Of a stretch of 64,000 nt of DNA, positions 36,310-46,275 are shown piece by piece. The stretch lies in contig JAIEAP010000043.1 of the NCBI GenBank assembly GCA_029071325.1, forward strand, positions 124,001 to 188,000, written 5' to 3'. A program made the position numbers and the translations under genes. Below the pieces are notes generated by a model, which was not told the origin of the DNA, searched no databases, and was given only the letters and a program-made list of their open reading frames with translations. Source of the DNA: Lachnospiraceae bacterium. Lineage in GTDB: Bacteria > Bacillota > Clostridia > Lachnospirales > Lachnospiraceae. Within the stretch, counting starts at the first letter, position 1. Each line of letters begins with the position of its first letter.

Positions 36310-37530
36310 CTATTGCTCCATCAACTGCGCCAGCTCACGGGCCCTGCATTCCCAGGTATCCTGTGTGACAGCGCGCTCATAAGCCTCATTTGTCAGCCGT
36401 TCCATCCTGCCAGGATACAGCAGTGCATCCTCTGCGATCGCCGGCAGTTCTGTCAGCTCCTTTAATTCATAAAAGCGCAGATCCTTCTCATCTGTAAAAC
36501 GCTCCTTCAAATAAATGCTGGGATCGGTCAAAGCCACAGCGCCATTCAGCATTGCGGTAAATATCCGGTCATGGGCTCCGTCCTTAAACCACGGCATAGT
36601 ATTCAGCGCCAGCTTCGCATTGCGCACAACCTCCACACACCCCACCGAATCCAGTTGTTTTCCACTGCATATCAGGCACTCCGGCCGCTTTACCGGAAGC
36701 TTCTCCCACGCATTGCCAAACACATGGACGGTGATGCCATGATTAACCAACATCTGAACCGTGCGCTCCCTGAAATACGTCCGGTTATATAAGTCCAGAA
36801 ACAACATTCCATAAAATGCCGCCTTCAGTTCCCGGTCCGTAGCCTCCGGTATCTCCCGCTTCACATAGTATTCCATAGCTTCGTCCAATGGCGTATCCGG
36901 GCGCATACGCAGCCCGTTGAGTATCTCCTGATAGAAATTGATGTATTCCGGGGTCTGGCTGGTAAAATGCTCCTCCACCGGAGGCAGCGGCACATAGTTT
37001 GCGATAAAAGCCACATCATACTTTCGCTCTCTATACGGAATCCAAGTCTCCCGTTCTACCCTCAGATTCTCCGCATGATCCATTCCCTCACGACGGACGA
37101 TATTGCCCGCCAACGGCAGAAAATAACAGGGAATCTTCGGATAAAACCGCTTCATATAAGACACATGCTGCCGGTCAATACACAATACTGTCACATTGGG
37201 ATAATTTTCCTCCAGCTGCTTGTAATAATAAAGCGGGTGATCCACCAAAATCACATACACCGGGATATCCCGGCTCTCCCATACGCTCCTGCCGTCCGGC
37301 TCCTGTAAGAAGCTCTCGCCGCTGAACCCAATAAAATTAAAAGTCACCGCCGCGGTCTCCCCCGGTTTCAAGAATTTACACAGATGCTTAAAGCCCTGCT
37401 GCTTAGCCTCAATATCATAGAAAAATATCTGATAGCCCCATGCCCGGAAGGCATCTGCCAACTCATGGGAAAAATAGGTCAGCGTCTCAACACCCCGCTC
37501 AAAGAACACAAGCTTATGTATCTTACCCAT
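36310..37530 (-). CDS. CgeB-like glycosyltransferase family protein
   Basis: A 406-residue soluble protein with two Rossmann-like halves. The C-terminal half has HVFGNAWEKLP, GCVEVVRNAKLALNTMPWFKDGAHDRIFTA-like segments and ALTDPSIYL, typical of CgeB/spore-maturation-type glycosyltransferases. Substrate unknown. The ATG at 37528-37530 follows GGAGG by 5 nt; the ATG at 37545 is a weaker option. It lies 30 nt upstream of purO on the same strand, perhaps co-transcribed without functional link. Confidence 0.8.
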   Translation of the reverse strand: MGKIHKLVFFERGVETLTYFSHELADAFRAWGYQIFFYDIEAKQQGFKHLCKFLKPGETAAVTFNFIGFSGESFLQEPDGRSVWESRDIPVYVILVDHPLYYYKQLEENYPNVTVLCIDRQHVSYMKRFYPKIPCYFLPLAGNIVRREGMDHAENLRVERETWIPYRERKYDVAFIANYVPLPPVEEHFTSQTPEYINFYQEILNGLRMRPDTPLDEAMEYYVKREIPEATDRELKAAFYGMLFLDLYNRTYFRERTVQMLVNHGITVHVFGNAWEKLPVKRPECLICSGKQLDSVGCVEVVRNAKLALNTMPWFKDGAHDRIFTAMLNGAVALTDPSIYLKERFTDEKDLRFYELKELTELPAIAEDALLYPGRMERLTNEAYERAVTQDTWECRARELAQLMEQ

Positions 37531-37562
37531 ATTATCCTCCGACATTCCCTCTCTCTGATCTG

Positions 37563-37603
37563 TAACAGTTCAGCGCGTAATACAAGCGATGACTGAACTG
37601 TTA
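37563..37603. repeat. Short inverted repeat at the end of the PFL gene
   Basis: TAACAGTTCAG (37563-37573) and CTGAACTGTTA (37593-37603) are exact complements around a 19-nt loop and overlap the stop codon of the PFL gene. No T-run follows, so terminator function is uncertain; it could be a small palindromic repeat unit. Confidence 0.5.
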
Positions 37604-38965
37604 GTTTTTAAAACTATGAATCGGCGCCGGAATCCGTCCGCCACGGTTGATAAAAGCATCGCAGGAATACCCGTTCACCGGCATGATGGGAGCATACCCG
37701 AATAACCCGCCGAACTCCACCGTATCACCTACGCCTTTGCCGATCACAGGGATCAGGCGCGCCGCCGTCGTCTTCTGGTTGATCATACCAAGCGCCATCT
37801 CGTCGGCAATGATGCCTGAGATGGTAGTTGCCTTTGTATCTCCCGGAATCGCTATCATGTCCAGTCCTACGGAACAGACACATGTCATGGCTTCCAGCTT
37901 CTCCAGGGTGATCGCTCCTGCCTGCACGGCGTGGATCATCCCCTGGTCTTCGCTGACTGGAATAAACGCGCCGCTCAATCCCCCTACATAAGAGGAAGCC
38001 ATCACGCCGCCCTTTTTCACCTGATCATTTAAGAGCGCCAGGGCTGCGGTAGTTCCAGGAGCGCCGGCATATTCCAGACCGATCTCGCAGAGAATGTCCG
38101 CCACGCTGTCTCCCACTGCCGGGGTAGGCGCCAAGGACAGATCCACAATGCCAAATGGAATGTTAAGAAGACGTGACGCCTCCTGTGCCACCAACTGACC
38201 TACCCGGGTCACCTTGAAGGCCGTCTTCTTGATGGTCTCACAGAGAACCTCAAAGTTCTCGCCACGCACCTTCTCCAATGCCGTCTTCACCACGCCGGGA
38301 CCGCTGACGCCCACGTTGATCACTGCATCCGCCTCTGTCACACCGTGAAATGCTCCTGCCATGAAGGGATTGTCATCCGGGGCATTACAGAACACCACCA
38401 GTTTCATACAGTCTACGGAATCTCTATCCTTGGACTGTTCTGCCACCTGAAGAAGAATCTCTCCCATAAGTTTCACGGCATCCATATTGATGCCGGTCCG
38501 GGTAGATGCAAGATTGACAGAGCTGCACACCCGCTCCGTACGGCACAGAGCCTTTGGAATGGAGCGTATCAGCATCTCGTCAGCATGCGTCATCCCCTTA
38601 GATACCAGAGCGGAATAACCCCCAATGAGATTAACCCCCACTGCCTTTGCCGCCGCGTCCATGGTGTCTGCAATTGTTGCAAAATCCTCCGGCGTCTTAC
38701 AGGCCGCGCCGCCCACCAGCGCAATGGGCGTCACGGAAATGCGCTTATTGACAATGGGAATCCCGAACTCACGCTCGATTTGCTGCCCCGTTTCGGCCAG
38801 GTTCTTCGCCACCCTTGTAATCTTCTCATAAATCTTCTCATTCAGCCGTTTCAGATCGTCATCGATGCAGTCTAAGAGGCTGATGCCGATGGTGATGGTA
38901 CGCACATCCAGATTCTCATGCTCCACCATCTTATTGGTCTCATTTACTTCCATTATATTGATCAT
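37601..38965 (-). CDS. PFL family protein (UPF0210/DUF711)
   Basis: A 454-residue protein of the DUF711 family, which has a pyruvate formate-lyase-like fold but no known glycyl-radical activity. Recognisable parts are [20 protein letters not shown]-like start, [48 protein letters not shown] and the closing [20 protein letters not shown] lies 7 nt before the ATG. It is regularly paired with the small ACT protein just upstream (20 nt), as here; the pair may sense a metabolite. Confidence 0.92.
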   Translation of the reverse strand: MINIMEVNETNKMVEHENLDVRTITIGISLLDCIDDDLKRLNEKIYEKITRVAKNLAETGQQIEREFGIPIVNKRISVTPIALVGGAACKTPEDFATIADTMDAAAKAVGVNLIGGYSALVSKGMTHADEMLIRSIPKALCRTERVCSSVNLASTRTGINMDAVKLMGEILLQVAEQSKDRDSVDCMKLVVFCNAPDDNPFMAGAFHGVTEADAVINVGVSGPGVVKTALEKVRGENFEVLCETIKKTAFKVTRVGQLVAQEASRLLNIPFGIVDLSLAPTPAVGDSVADILCEIGLEYAGAPGTTAALALLNDQVKKGGVMASSYVGGLSGAFIPVSEDQGMIHAVQAGAITLEKLEAMTCVCSVGLDMIAIPGDTKATTISGIIADEMALGMINQKTTAARLIPVIGKGVGDTVEFGGLFGYAPIMPVNGYSCDAFINRGGRIPAPIHSFKN

Positions 38966-38985
38966 AGTATTCTCCTGCTGTTCCC

Positions 38986-39270
38986 TTAAACGCGATGCAT
39001 CATGTCAAAAATTTCTTCTCTCTGGCACTTAATGGTCACCCCGATGGTCTCTCCCAATTCCTCCAGGGCAGATGCGCAGTCGGCAAACGCTACCTCTGAA
39101 GTATTTAGATCCACGATCATCATCATATTGAAGAAACCGTCAATGATGGTCTGGGAAATGTCCAGCACATTGATATGATTATCCGCCAGATAAGTACATA
39201 CCTTAGCTATGATGCCTACGGTATCCTTCCCAACTACGGTTATGATCGTCTTGCTCTGTGTCTTGTCCAT
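38986..39270 (-). CDS. ACT domain protein (UPF0237)
   Basis: A 94-residue single ACT-domain protein ([17 protein letters not shown], then [14 protein letters not shown]). UPF0237 proteins are thought to bind small ligands and to regulate. GAGGAG lies about 9 nt before the ATG. Its gene is coupled with the PFL-family gene downstream. Confidence 0.94.
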   Translation of the reverse strand: MDKTQSKTIITVVGKDTVGIIAKVCTYLADNHINVLDISQTIIDGFFNMMMIVDLNTSEVAFADCASALEELGETIGVTIKCQREEIFDMMHRV

Positions 39271-39319
39271 ATGTCAATCTCCTCTTCATGCTCTGTCTTA
39301 TTACACTGTAACCATTCAG

Positions 39320-40120
39320 CTATGACACCCGTATCACCTCGGATACCGTATCGCGCCGTGCTACCAGTATCGGGAAATCATTCCCGTGATATGGGTTTTC
39401 CCCGGCGTCTATCTCCTGACGGACCGCTTCGTATGCCAACTCTGGTATATTGTTTTCCCGGCTCAGATGCCCCAGCAGCACCGTGCCGAAATGATCGTGC
39501 AGGAGCCTTCCCAGCAATTGCCCGCTTGCCTCATTGGACAGATGTCCCTGCTCGCCCAGTATCCTTATCTTCAGCGGATACGGGTATCCTCCTGCCTGCA
39601 GCATATGTATGTCATGATTCGCTTCCAGCAACAGAAGATCCAGTCCCTGCAGCTTCTCAACCAGCGTCTCATCATAGGTCCCAAGATCTGTAACTACCGC
39701 CATTTTATGGCCGCCCTGCTGCATGATATATGCCACAGGATCTGCCGCATCATGGGAAATGCTGATGGGCTCCACCGTCAGGTCCCCCAACGCGAATGCC
39801 TCCCCCGGACACACCGGGTGAAACAGCGTCGGATCTATCGTTCCCACCAGCGTAGTGCTGTGAATTGCCGCTATCGTCTTCTCCGTGGCATAAATCGGTA
39901 TTCCATATTTTCTGGCCACCACTCCCAGCCCTGCCACATGGTCTGAGTGTTCATGCGTCACCAGGATGCCCTGCATCTCCTTAGTCGTAAGCCCGATGGA
40001 GTTCAATCCCTCCTCGATACGTTTCCCGCTGACACCTGCGTCAATCATAATACGCGTGCTGCCGGCTCCCGCATAAATACAGTTACCGGTGCTTCCGCTT
40101 GCTATACTGCATAACTCCAT
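39320..40120 (-). CDS. WalJ/YycJ-like metallo-beta-lactamase hydrolase
   Basis: A 266-residue MBL-fold hydrolase. It has the zinc motif VTHEHSDHVAGL, SISHDAADPVAY, VTDLGTYDE, LLEANHD and LLGHLSRENN. This matches YycJ/WalJ proteins, which are tied to cell-wall and DNA-repair processes in Firmicutes. It lies 6 nt after the FtsA-like gene in the polA operon and not beside walRK. Confidence 0.92.
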   Translation of the reverse strand: MELCSIASGSTGNCIYAGAGSTRIMIDAGVSGKRIEEGLNSIGLTTKEMQGILVTHEHSDHVAGLGVVARKYGIPIYATEKTIAAIHSTTLVGTIDPTLFHPVCPGEAFALGDLTVEPISISHDAADPVAYIMQQGGHKMAVVTDLGTYDETLVEKLQGLDLLLLEANHDIHMLQAGGYPYPLKIRILGEQGHLSNEASGQLLGRLLHDHFGTVLLGHLSRENNIPELAYEAVRQEIDAGENPYHGNDFPILVARRDTVSEVIRVS

Positions 40121-40126
40121 CTTGTC

Positions 40127-42274
40127 TTATCCTATCTCTCTCCAATATATCTCTATTTTATCTCCGTCGCAAAGCTGCTGTGTATACTGAGCATCCTCAC
40201 CATTGATCAGCGTGACGATCGCCCTGCCGCCTCCTGCCGACAGGTCGAAGTCAATATAGTCGAAAATATCTACGAACACATAGTCTTCTTTACCGTTCAG
40301 CACAATGCTCTGATCATTTACCACCACTACAAGATCCTTCTGTAACAGGGGCTTGGGAGTCTCCGCAGCCAGTTTCTCTTCCGTTACCGGCATGTTCTGA
40401 TCTGCCGCAGGCTGCGGCTCCGAAACAGAAGTCTCCGCGGTCTCTTCTTTTGGCTCCGGGGATGCTTCCGCCACCGCATCCGGTGATTCTACGTATTCGG
40501 TACTCACATAGGTGTCATTGGTTGTCCACTCCACCTCAAAATTCTCATAGACCAGAGATTCCATATCTGCCGGTCTGCCGTTCAGTATGATGTCCGACTG
40601 AGTGTCCACCGTGACATCCATGAACTCGGCAAGCTGTCCCACCGTGTAAAATGCGCGGTTTTCAATGACATCTCCGTCCTGTATCTGGTATCCCGGAGCC
40701 TCCAGGCTTCCGTTGACCTCCACAAACTTCGGACAGGTAATGTTCCTGCCGTTGACCATAAAGGTGATGGTAGCCGACGTATATTCCTCCAGTTGCTCAA
40801 TGACAGCATTTGCCGCTCCTCCCACCGTTGACTCCTCAATGGTGATCTCGGAATTCGGCTGCAGCGGCGCATTGATGCTGACCTCTTTGCCATTCACTCT
40901 GACTATGGCGGACTCGCCCGCCTCCCCGCGGATCACCCGGAGGTTGCCATTTACCGTACACCGGATCTCCTTTCCCCTCCTGGGGAACAGAAGTTCATTG
41001 GGAAAGCCTGCATGCAGCGCCGCATCAACAATGGTCAGATGACCATTATCATACAGCTTCAGCCGCTCTCCGTTGAAATGTACCATAATAAAATTATTCT
41101 TCTGCGTGTAATAATTCAGACAGATACCCACCGGCGTTACGATCAGGGGATCCTTCTTCACATTTTCCTGGGCAAAATGTACCTCCTGCAGTACCTCTTC
41201 CCCTCGAAGCGCCACACGCTCATTGGGAAGGTCCAGCTTATCCGCCAGCATTTCCGCGAATCCGTGAATCTTGCCGCCGCCTCCCACGATAAATGTGGCA
41301 CTGACCGTTTTATCCCCGTTCAGTTCTTTTATTTTGGCCGCCACCTCAGTTGTGATCCGGTCCACCGTATCATGCAGAAGCTCCCATACCTCTTCCGCCT
41401 TGATGGTGTGCTTGATACACATGATATCTGTGTATTCAATTTCCTCGTCTGTGGTGGAGGACAGCTTGATATGCTCCGCCATATTGAAATCCACCAAATA
41501 GTGATGAACCAACAGTTCCGTCAATTCATCTCCCGCATAGGGAATCATGCCGTAGGCAATGATGCTTCCGTCTCTGGTAACCGAAATATCGGAGGTTCCC
41601 GCCCCCACATCCACCAATGCAATGTTCAGCATACGGAATGCCTCCGGAATCGCTATGTTGATGGCGGCGATAGGCTCCAATGTCAGGCTCGCCACGGAAA
41701 GCCCTGCTTTATCCACTGCGGAATACAAGCCGTCCACCACATCCTCAGGCAGAAACGTTACAATGATATCCTCCGATATTTTATCCGCCTTATGTCCTTC
41801 CAGATTAGAAAAAACCTCATCATTGATATAATACTTCACCACGGAATAGCCTACACAGTAGAACTTATATCTGGTGTCATTCTTCTCCTTCAGTATCTGC
41901 TGTGCCTGGTCTACACCGATGAGATCCAGCGTATGGATATGTTCTCTTGTGACTACTGTCTCCTCCGGGAATTCGTGTTCGACTGTAGTGGTCACAGTCT
42001 TTAGCACACGACCTGCCGCTGCGATACAGACCTCTGTCAGTTCCGTCTCGCTCTGCCGTTCCAGCTGTGCCTTCACCTCAGCAATGGTGCCCGCCACACG
42101 TCCGATATCATGGATCTGCCCGTCCAGCATTGCTCTGGTCTCATGCTCCTGGCTGTACTGTGCCGCCACATAGAATTCTCTGCCATTCTTATAACCCACA
42201 GTCCCCACCACATTCCGGGTTCCGATATCCAGTCCAAATACATATTGTTCTGTGCTGTTTACTGTATTGTCCAT
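40127..42274 (-). CDS. Long FtsA-like actin-family protein with C-terminal extension
   Basis: A 715-residue protein. Residues 10-390 are an FtsA/PilM-like actin fold: FGLDIGTRNVVGTV phosphate loop, ALVDVGAGTSDISVTRDG, GGGGKIHGFAEMLA. About 310 residues follow with no match I recognise, including repeated beta-rich segments (FMVNGRNITCPKFVEVNG, IILNGRPADMESL, VVVNDQSIVLNGKEDYVFVDIFDYIDF) split by an acidic Pro/Ala/Glu-rich stretch near 600-640. It may organise an envelope or division complex. It is not the canonical ftsA beside ftsZ. It overlaps coaE by 16 nt. Confidence 0.85.
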   Translation of the reverse strand: MDNTVNSTEQYVFGLDIGTRNVVGTVGYKNGREFYVAAQYSQEHETRAMLDGQIHDIGRVAGTIAEVKAQLERQSETELTEVCIAAAGRVLKTVTTTVEHEFPEETVVTREHIHTLDLIGVDQAQQILKEKNDTRYKFYCVGYSVVKYYINDEVFSNLEGHKADKISEDIIVTFLPEDVVDGLYSAVDKAGLSVASLTLEPIAAINIAIPEAFRMLNIALVDVGAGTSDISVTRDGSIIAYGMIPYAGDELTELLVHHYLVDFNMAEHIKLSSTTDEEIEYTDIMCIKHTIKAEEVWELLHDTVDRITTEVAAKIKELNGDKTVSATFIVGGGGKIHGFAEMLADKLDLPNERVALRGEEVLQEVHFAQENVKKDPLIVTPVGICLNYYTQKNNFIMVHFNGERLKLYDNGHLTIVDAALHAGFPNELLFPRRGKEIRCTVNGNLRVIRGEAGESAIVRVNGKEVSINAPLQPNSEITIEESTVGGAANAVIEQLEEYTSATITFMVNGRNITCPKFVEVNGSLEAPGYQIQDGDVIENRAFYTVGQLAEFMDVTVDTQSDIILNGRPADMESLVYENFEVEWTTNDTYVSTEYVESPDAVAEASPEPKEETAETSVSEPQPAADQNMPVTEEKLAAETPKPLLQKDLVVVVNDQSIVLNGKEDYVFVDIFDYIDFDLSAGGGRAIVTLINGEDAQYTQQLCDGDKIEIYWREIG

Positions 42275-42888
42275 GTATGTTTCTCCCTCACTGTTTCGTC
42301 TGCCAATAATCTTGCGACCTGCGCAACGGCCTCTTCCTGCGTGCCATTGTTGTCAATCTCATGGCTGCAGTGGCGGCGGTATTCCTCCTCCGTCATCTGA
42401 CTGTGCATGATACGCTCTATCTTGCGGCTGCTGTAGCCTCTGGATGCCATAAGACGCTCCTTCCGGTTCTCTTCGGAAGCGTAAATATACCACAGCTCAT
42501 CGCAGATCTCATCATAATGATCCTCGATCAGAAGCGCGGCTTCCAAAAACAGATAGTCAATCTCGCCCCGCTCCCGCTCCATATCCGCCTGGGAGAGCAC
42601 GTATTCCTTCACAGCCGGATGTACAATGCCGTTCATTGCCCTGCGCTTCTCCTGCTGTTCAAATATAACAGATGCCGCCCTGGCGCGGTCCATACTGCCA
42701 TCCTCCCGGAACACATCATCCCCGGCAAAAAGCTCCTGTAGCTTACTATAACAGACACCGCGCGGTTCCGTCAAATCTCTGGCGATATCATCCGCCAGCA
42801 TAACCCGGGAATCCCCTCTGGATGCCAGATACTTTAATATCTCCGATTTACCGGCTCCTACACCTCCGGTAACTCCAATGAATTTCAT
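42259..42888 (-). CDS. coaE: Dephospho-CoA kinase
   Basis: A 209-residue P-loop kinase for the last step of CoA synthesis. It has IGVTGGVGAGKSEIL at the N-terminus, MLADDIARDL, and YLFLEAALLIEDHYDEICDELWYIYA. The ATG at 42886-42888 comes one base after the polA stop with GAGG 9 nt upstream; the longer frame would overlap polA. The polA-coaE pair is common in Firmicutes. Confidence 0.95.
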   Translation of the reverse strand: MKFIGVTGGVGAGKSEILKYLASRGDSRVMLADDIARDLTEPRGVCYSKLQELFAGDDVFREDGSMDRARAASVIFEQQEKRRAMNGIVHPAVKEYVLSQADMERERGEIDYLFLEAALLIEDHYDEICDELWYIYASEENRKERLMASRGYSSRKIERIMHSQMTEEEYRRHCSHEIDNNGTQEEAVAQVARLLADETVREKHTWTIQ

Positions 42889-42889
42889 A

Positions 42890-45538
42890 CTATTTTGCCT
42901 CATACCAGTTATTTCCGCAATGCATATCAATCTCTAACTGCACGGACAGTTCTGCCGCCCGCTGCATTTCTTCAGACAGAATGCGTTCTGCCTCCTGCTG
43001 CTCTTCCCGGGGCGCCTCCACCAACAGTTCATCATGTACCTGCAGCAGCAGTCTCGCACGCAGCCCTTCCCACTTCAGCCTCCGGTTCACCCGCAGCATG
43101 GCTATCTTAATAATATCCGCTGCCGATCCCTGGATAGGCGCATTCATAGCAACACGTTCCCCAAAGGAACGCTGCATGAAATTGCTGGAGGACAGTTCCG
43201 GAATCGGTCTGCGCCGGCCATACATAGTCGTGACATACCCGGATTCCTTCGCCTGTGCCACCAGACCGTCCAGAAATGATTTGATACCGGGATACGTCTG
43301 AAAATAGCTGTCGATATACCCTTCCGCTTCCTTTCTGGTAATACTTAAGTCCTGGCTTAAGCCAAAGGAACTGATGCCATATACGATTCCGAAATTCACC
43401 GCCTTGGCATTACGCCGAAGAAGCGGCGTCACCTCCTCAAATGGCACATGAAATACCTTGGACGCTGTGATGGCATGAATATCCTGTGCCTGACGGTATG
43501 CTTCGATCAGATTCTCATCCCCGGACATATGCGCCAGAAGCCGAAGCTCAATCTGCGAATAGTCTGCGTCCACAAACACGCAGCCCTCCGCCGGAAGAAA
43601 CACCTTGCGGATCAGCCTTCCCAGTTCCATGCGAATAGGAATATTCTGCAGATTGGGATCGGTACTGCTGAGCCTTCCGGTAGCTGTAACCGTCTGCTGG
43701 AAGGTACTGTGTATCCTTCCGTCCTGTGCGATAAACACCGCAAGACCGTCTGCATAGGTGGACTTGAGCTTCGTCAACTGACGGTATTCCAATATTTTGG
43801 ATACGATTGGGTAATCCGGAGCCAGACGCTCCAGAACATCCGCCGCCGTGGAATAACCCGTTTTCGTCTTCTTGCCGCCCTCCATGCCCAGCTTCTGAAA
43901 CAGGATCACACCTAATTGCTTGGGAGAATTGATGTTGAACTCCTCTCCCGCCTCCTGGTAGATTTCCTCCTCCAGTCTGGCAATGGAACCCGCCAGGTTC
44001 TCTCCGTACTCCTTCAGCGCCTGAGCATCCACCGCGATACCCGCATGCTCCATATCATACAATGTATATACTAACGGCATCTCGATATCCGTAAAGAGCT
44101 GCCACATCCCCTGTTCCTTCAGTTTCTGCTCTAACAGCGGCTGTGCCAGGAAGCTGACCCGCGCCGGATAACACACCGCCCGCAGGAACTCCTGAGGTTT
44201 TTCCTCCTGCGCTGCGCTAAGGGACAGTTTGCCTAAGAGATCTCCGGCAGATGGGATAAGCATATCCAGATAATCTTTTGCAATATCCTCATAGGTATAC
44301 TCATTTTTCAGAGGATTCAGAAGATACTCTGCGATCCCCACGTCAAAGACGGAGGTATTCTCCTCCACCGGAAACACCGGCAGCTGCGGCTTGACATCAA
44401 GCATAGCAACGGTACACCCTGCCTCTACCAGCCCTGCACACGCGCTGCATAGATACGCCTCCGACACTGCCCCCTGCACCGGCAGGAACACCGTCCGCTC
44501 GCTGCCGCATTCTCCCCATGTCAGGGAAATACCCAGCAGCCTGTCCTTGTCCAACGCAAAATGAAGACCCACCTTCTGCTGCGTCCTTATCTCTTCCATC
44601 CATGTATTTATTTGCTCAAGATCCGTCTCTATCTCAAAGGAAATCTGCTCTGTCTCGTTTCCTGCATCCACGTCAAAGCGCTTCAGCATATTCTTAAACT
44701 CCAGCCGTTTGCACATCCGGTATGCCTCCGGCGTGAATAGATTCCCGATTCTGGCACTGTCCACATCATAGGACAGCTCAGCATTCACCTCGATGGTAGC
44801 AAGCGTCTTGCTCAACTGCGCCATGTCGTAATGCTCCCGCAGCATATTGGCAGCACGGGGCGGTTTGATCTCATCCACATGGGCATATGCATTTTCGATA
44901 CTCTGATAGGTGACGATGAGGTTTGTCGCCGTCTTCTCACCGATTCCCGGCACTCCGGGAATATTGTCCGCCGTATCTCCCATCAATGCCTTTACATCAA
45001 TAAATTGAAGGGGCGTAACCTGATAGCGTTCCACCACATCCGCCGCATTATAATCCTCTATCTCAGTTCCGGTACGCTTCGTCTTGGGAATGCGGATCTT
45101 GATATGCTCCGTAGCAAGCTGCAGTAAATCCCGGTCTCCCGAAACCACGGACACCTCATACCCCTGTGCCTCGCACTGCTTTGCGATGGTTCCCAGCACA
45201 TCGTCCGCCTCCAGGCCTTCCTGTTCCACCACGGTGACTCCCATGGCCGTCAGCATCTCCTTCATCAAAGGCACCTGCTGCCGCAATTCCTCTGCCATGG
45301 GCTTTCGCGTGCCCTTGTAGGCATCGTACATCTTGTGGCGGAACGTCGGTGCATGGACATCAAATGCTACAGTCAGATACTGTGGCTTTTCCTCCTCCAG
45401 TATCTTAAAAAGAATATTCAAAAATCCATAGACCGCGTTGGTGTGCAATCCCTCTGCATTTGTCAGATCCGGTATCCCGTAAAATGCCCGGTTCAATATA
45501 CTGTGCCCGTCAATCAGTACTATTTTCCTGTCTCTCAT
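42890..45538 (-). CDS. polA: DNA polymerase I
   Basis: An 882-residue polymerase for lagging-strand maturation and repair. The N-terminal 5' nuclease (VLIDGHSILNRAFYGI, SGDRDLLQLA, GDTADNIPGVPGIGEKTA) and the C-terminal palm (DADYSQIELRLLAHMSGD, RRNAKAVNFGIVYGISSFGL, LLQVHDELLVE) are intact. The middle 3'-5' exonuclease-like domain lacks the DxE and YxxxD residues (FALDKD, LDVKPQL), so proofreading is probably absent, as in Bacillus and Taq enzymes. Confidence 0.97.
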   Translation of the reverse strand: MRDRKIVLIDGHSILNRAFYGIPDLTNAEGLHTNAVYGFLNILFKILEEEKPQYLTVAFDVHAPTFRHKMYDAYKGTRKPMAEELRQQVPLMKEMLTAMGVTVVEQEGLEADDVLGTIAKQCEAQGYEVSVVSGDRDLLQLATEHIKIRIPKTKRTGTEIEDYNAADVVERYQVTPLQFIDVKALMGDTADNIPGVPGIGEKTATNLIVTYQSIENAYAHVDEIKPPRAANMLREHYDMAQLSKTLATIEVNAELSYDVDSARIGNLFTPEAYRMCKRLEFKNMLKRFDVDAGNETEQISFEIETDLEQINTWMEEIRTQQKVGLHFALDKDRLLGISLTWGECGSERTVFLPVQGAVSEAYLCSACAGLVEAGCTVAMLDVKPQLPVFPVEENTSVFDVGIAEYLLNPLKNEYTYEDIAKDYLDMLIPSAGDLLGKLSLSAAQEEKPQEFLRAVCYPARVSFLAQPLLEQKLKEQGMWQLFTDIEMPLVYTLYDMEHAGIAVDAQALKEYGENLAGSIARLEEEIYQEAGEEFNINSPKQLGVILFQKLGMEGGKKTKTGYSTAADVLERLAPDYPIVSKILEYRQLTKLKSTYADGLAVFIAQDGRIHSTFQQTVTATGRLSSTDPNLQNIPIRMELGRLIRKVFLPAEGCVFVDADYSQIELRLLAHMSGDENLIEAYRQAQDIHAITASKVFHVPFEEVTPLLRRNAKAVNFGIVYGISSFGLSQDLSITRKEAEGYIDSYFQTYPGIKSFLDGLVAQAKESGYVTTMYGRRRPIPELSSSNFMQRSFGERVAMNAPIQGSAADIIKIAMLRVNRRLKWEGLRARLLLQVHDELLVEAPREEQQEAERILSEEMQRAAELSVQLEIDMHCGNNWYEAK

Positions 45539-46006
45539 CTATTCTTCCTCATCCACCATCTCAAAGAATCTTGTATCCAGCTCGGGATAAGAGCGCTTTA
45601 ATGAGAGCGGTCTTCCGTTTGCATCCAGGAAACAGTGTTCACTGACAGCCAGCGTCCGCAGTTCCCCGGTCTCCTTATCCGTCATCCGGTATGTCACTCT
45701 CATTTTCACGCCGTTATAGCGTATGATTCTGGCATCGATCACTACGGTATCACTGAAATGTACCATACTCTTATATTCACAGTTCACCGACAGCACCGGG
45801 CTGATGATCTCCATCTCCTCCATCTGCTTGTAGGAAAAGCCCATCTGCTCCATAAGATCCATCCGCGCTTCTTCCATCCAGCGGATGTAGTTGGAGTGAT
45901 GGACAATTCCCATCTGGTCTGTCTCATAATATTTTACATGATGCTCGTACGGCCTGATCTTCCAGGTCCTGGGACCTTTGTAAATGTCGATTCTCGTGTC
46001 CTTCAT
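45539..46006 (-). CDS. Acyl-CoA thioesterase, 4HBT/YbgC type
   Basis: A 155-residue hot-dog fold thioesterase with the motif YYETDQMGIVHHSNYIRWME (catalytic Asp) and VNCEYKSMVHFSDTVVI. It hydrolyses acyl-CoA esters of undetermined chain type. The ATG at 46004-46006 has GGAGGTG upstream; the three extra codons from a GTG are less likely. Its stop abuts the polA start. Confidence 0.92.
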   Translation of the reverse strand: MKDTRIDIYKGPRTWKIRPYEHHVKYYETDQMGIVHHSNYIRWMEEARMDLMEQMGFSYKQMEEMEIISPVLSVNCEYKSMVHFSDTVVIDARIIRYNGVKMRVTYRMTDKETGELRTLAVSEHCFLDANGRPLSLKRSYPELDTRFFEMVDEEE

Positions 46007-46073
46007 GTCAATCACCTCCGGCAGATATCATAACTATCGTTATTATAACCAATCTGCTTCAGAAGTTCAACAA

Positions 46074-46175
46074 TCAGTCCTGGAAATATTCCAGATAATC
46101 CTGCTCATCCGCGAACAGCATATACGCACCGTTTACATATCCCATATAACCGTCTGCTACAAAATATCCTTTCAT
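46074..46175 (-). CDS. 33-residue small protein
   Basis: A short frame encoding MKGYFVADGYMGYVNGAYML followed by FADEQDYLEYFQD. The ATG at 46173-46175 is preceded by AAAGGATG. It is acidic with a Tyr/Gly-rich start and a periodic DGYMGY/NGAYML pattern. I believe similar tiny proteins occur in related clostridia, but this is recollection, not a search. It lies between the EAL gene and the thioesterase and may be monocistronic. Function unknown. Confidence 0.65.
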   Translation of the reverse strand: MKGYFVADGYMGYVNGAYMLFADEQDYLEYFQD

Positions 46176-46275
46176 AAAAAACACATCCTTTCTTACTCTG
46201 TCTGCCTGTTATGCATTCAGTATAAGAAAAGATGTGTCCTGTTTTTTGTACTAATGTTATGTCAACTATCTGTTG

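Noticed and set aside
42890-45538. polA as a damaged gene because the exonuclease motifs are missing
   Set aside because: Loss of the proofreading residues is normal in many Gram-positive and thermophilic DNA polymerases I, and the polymerase and 5' nuclease motifs are intact.
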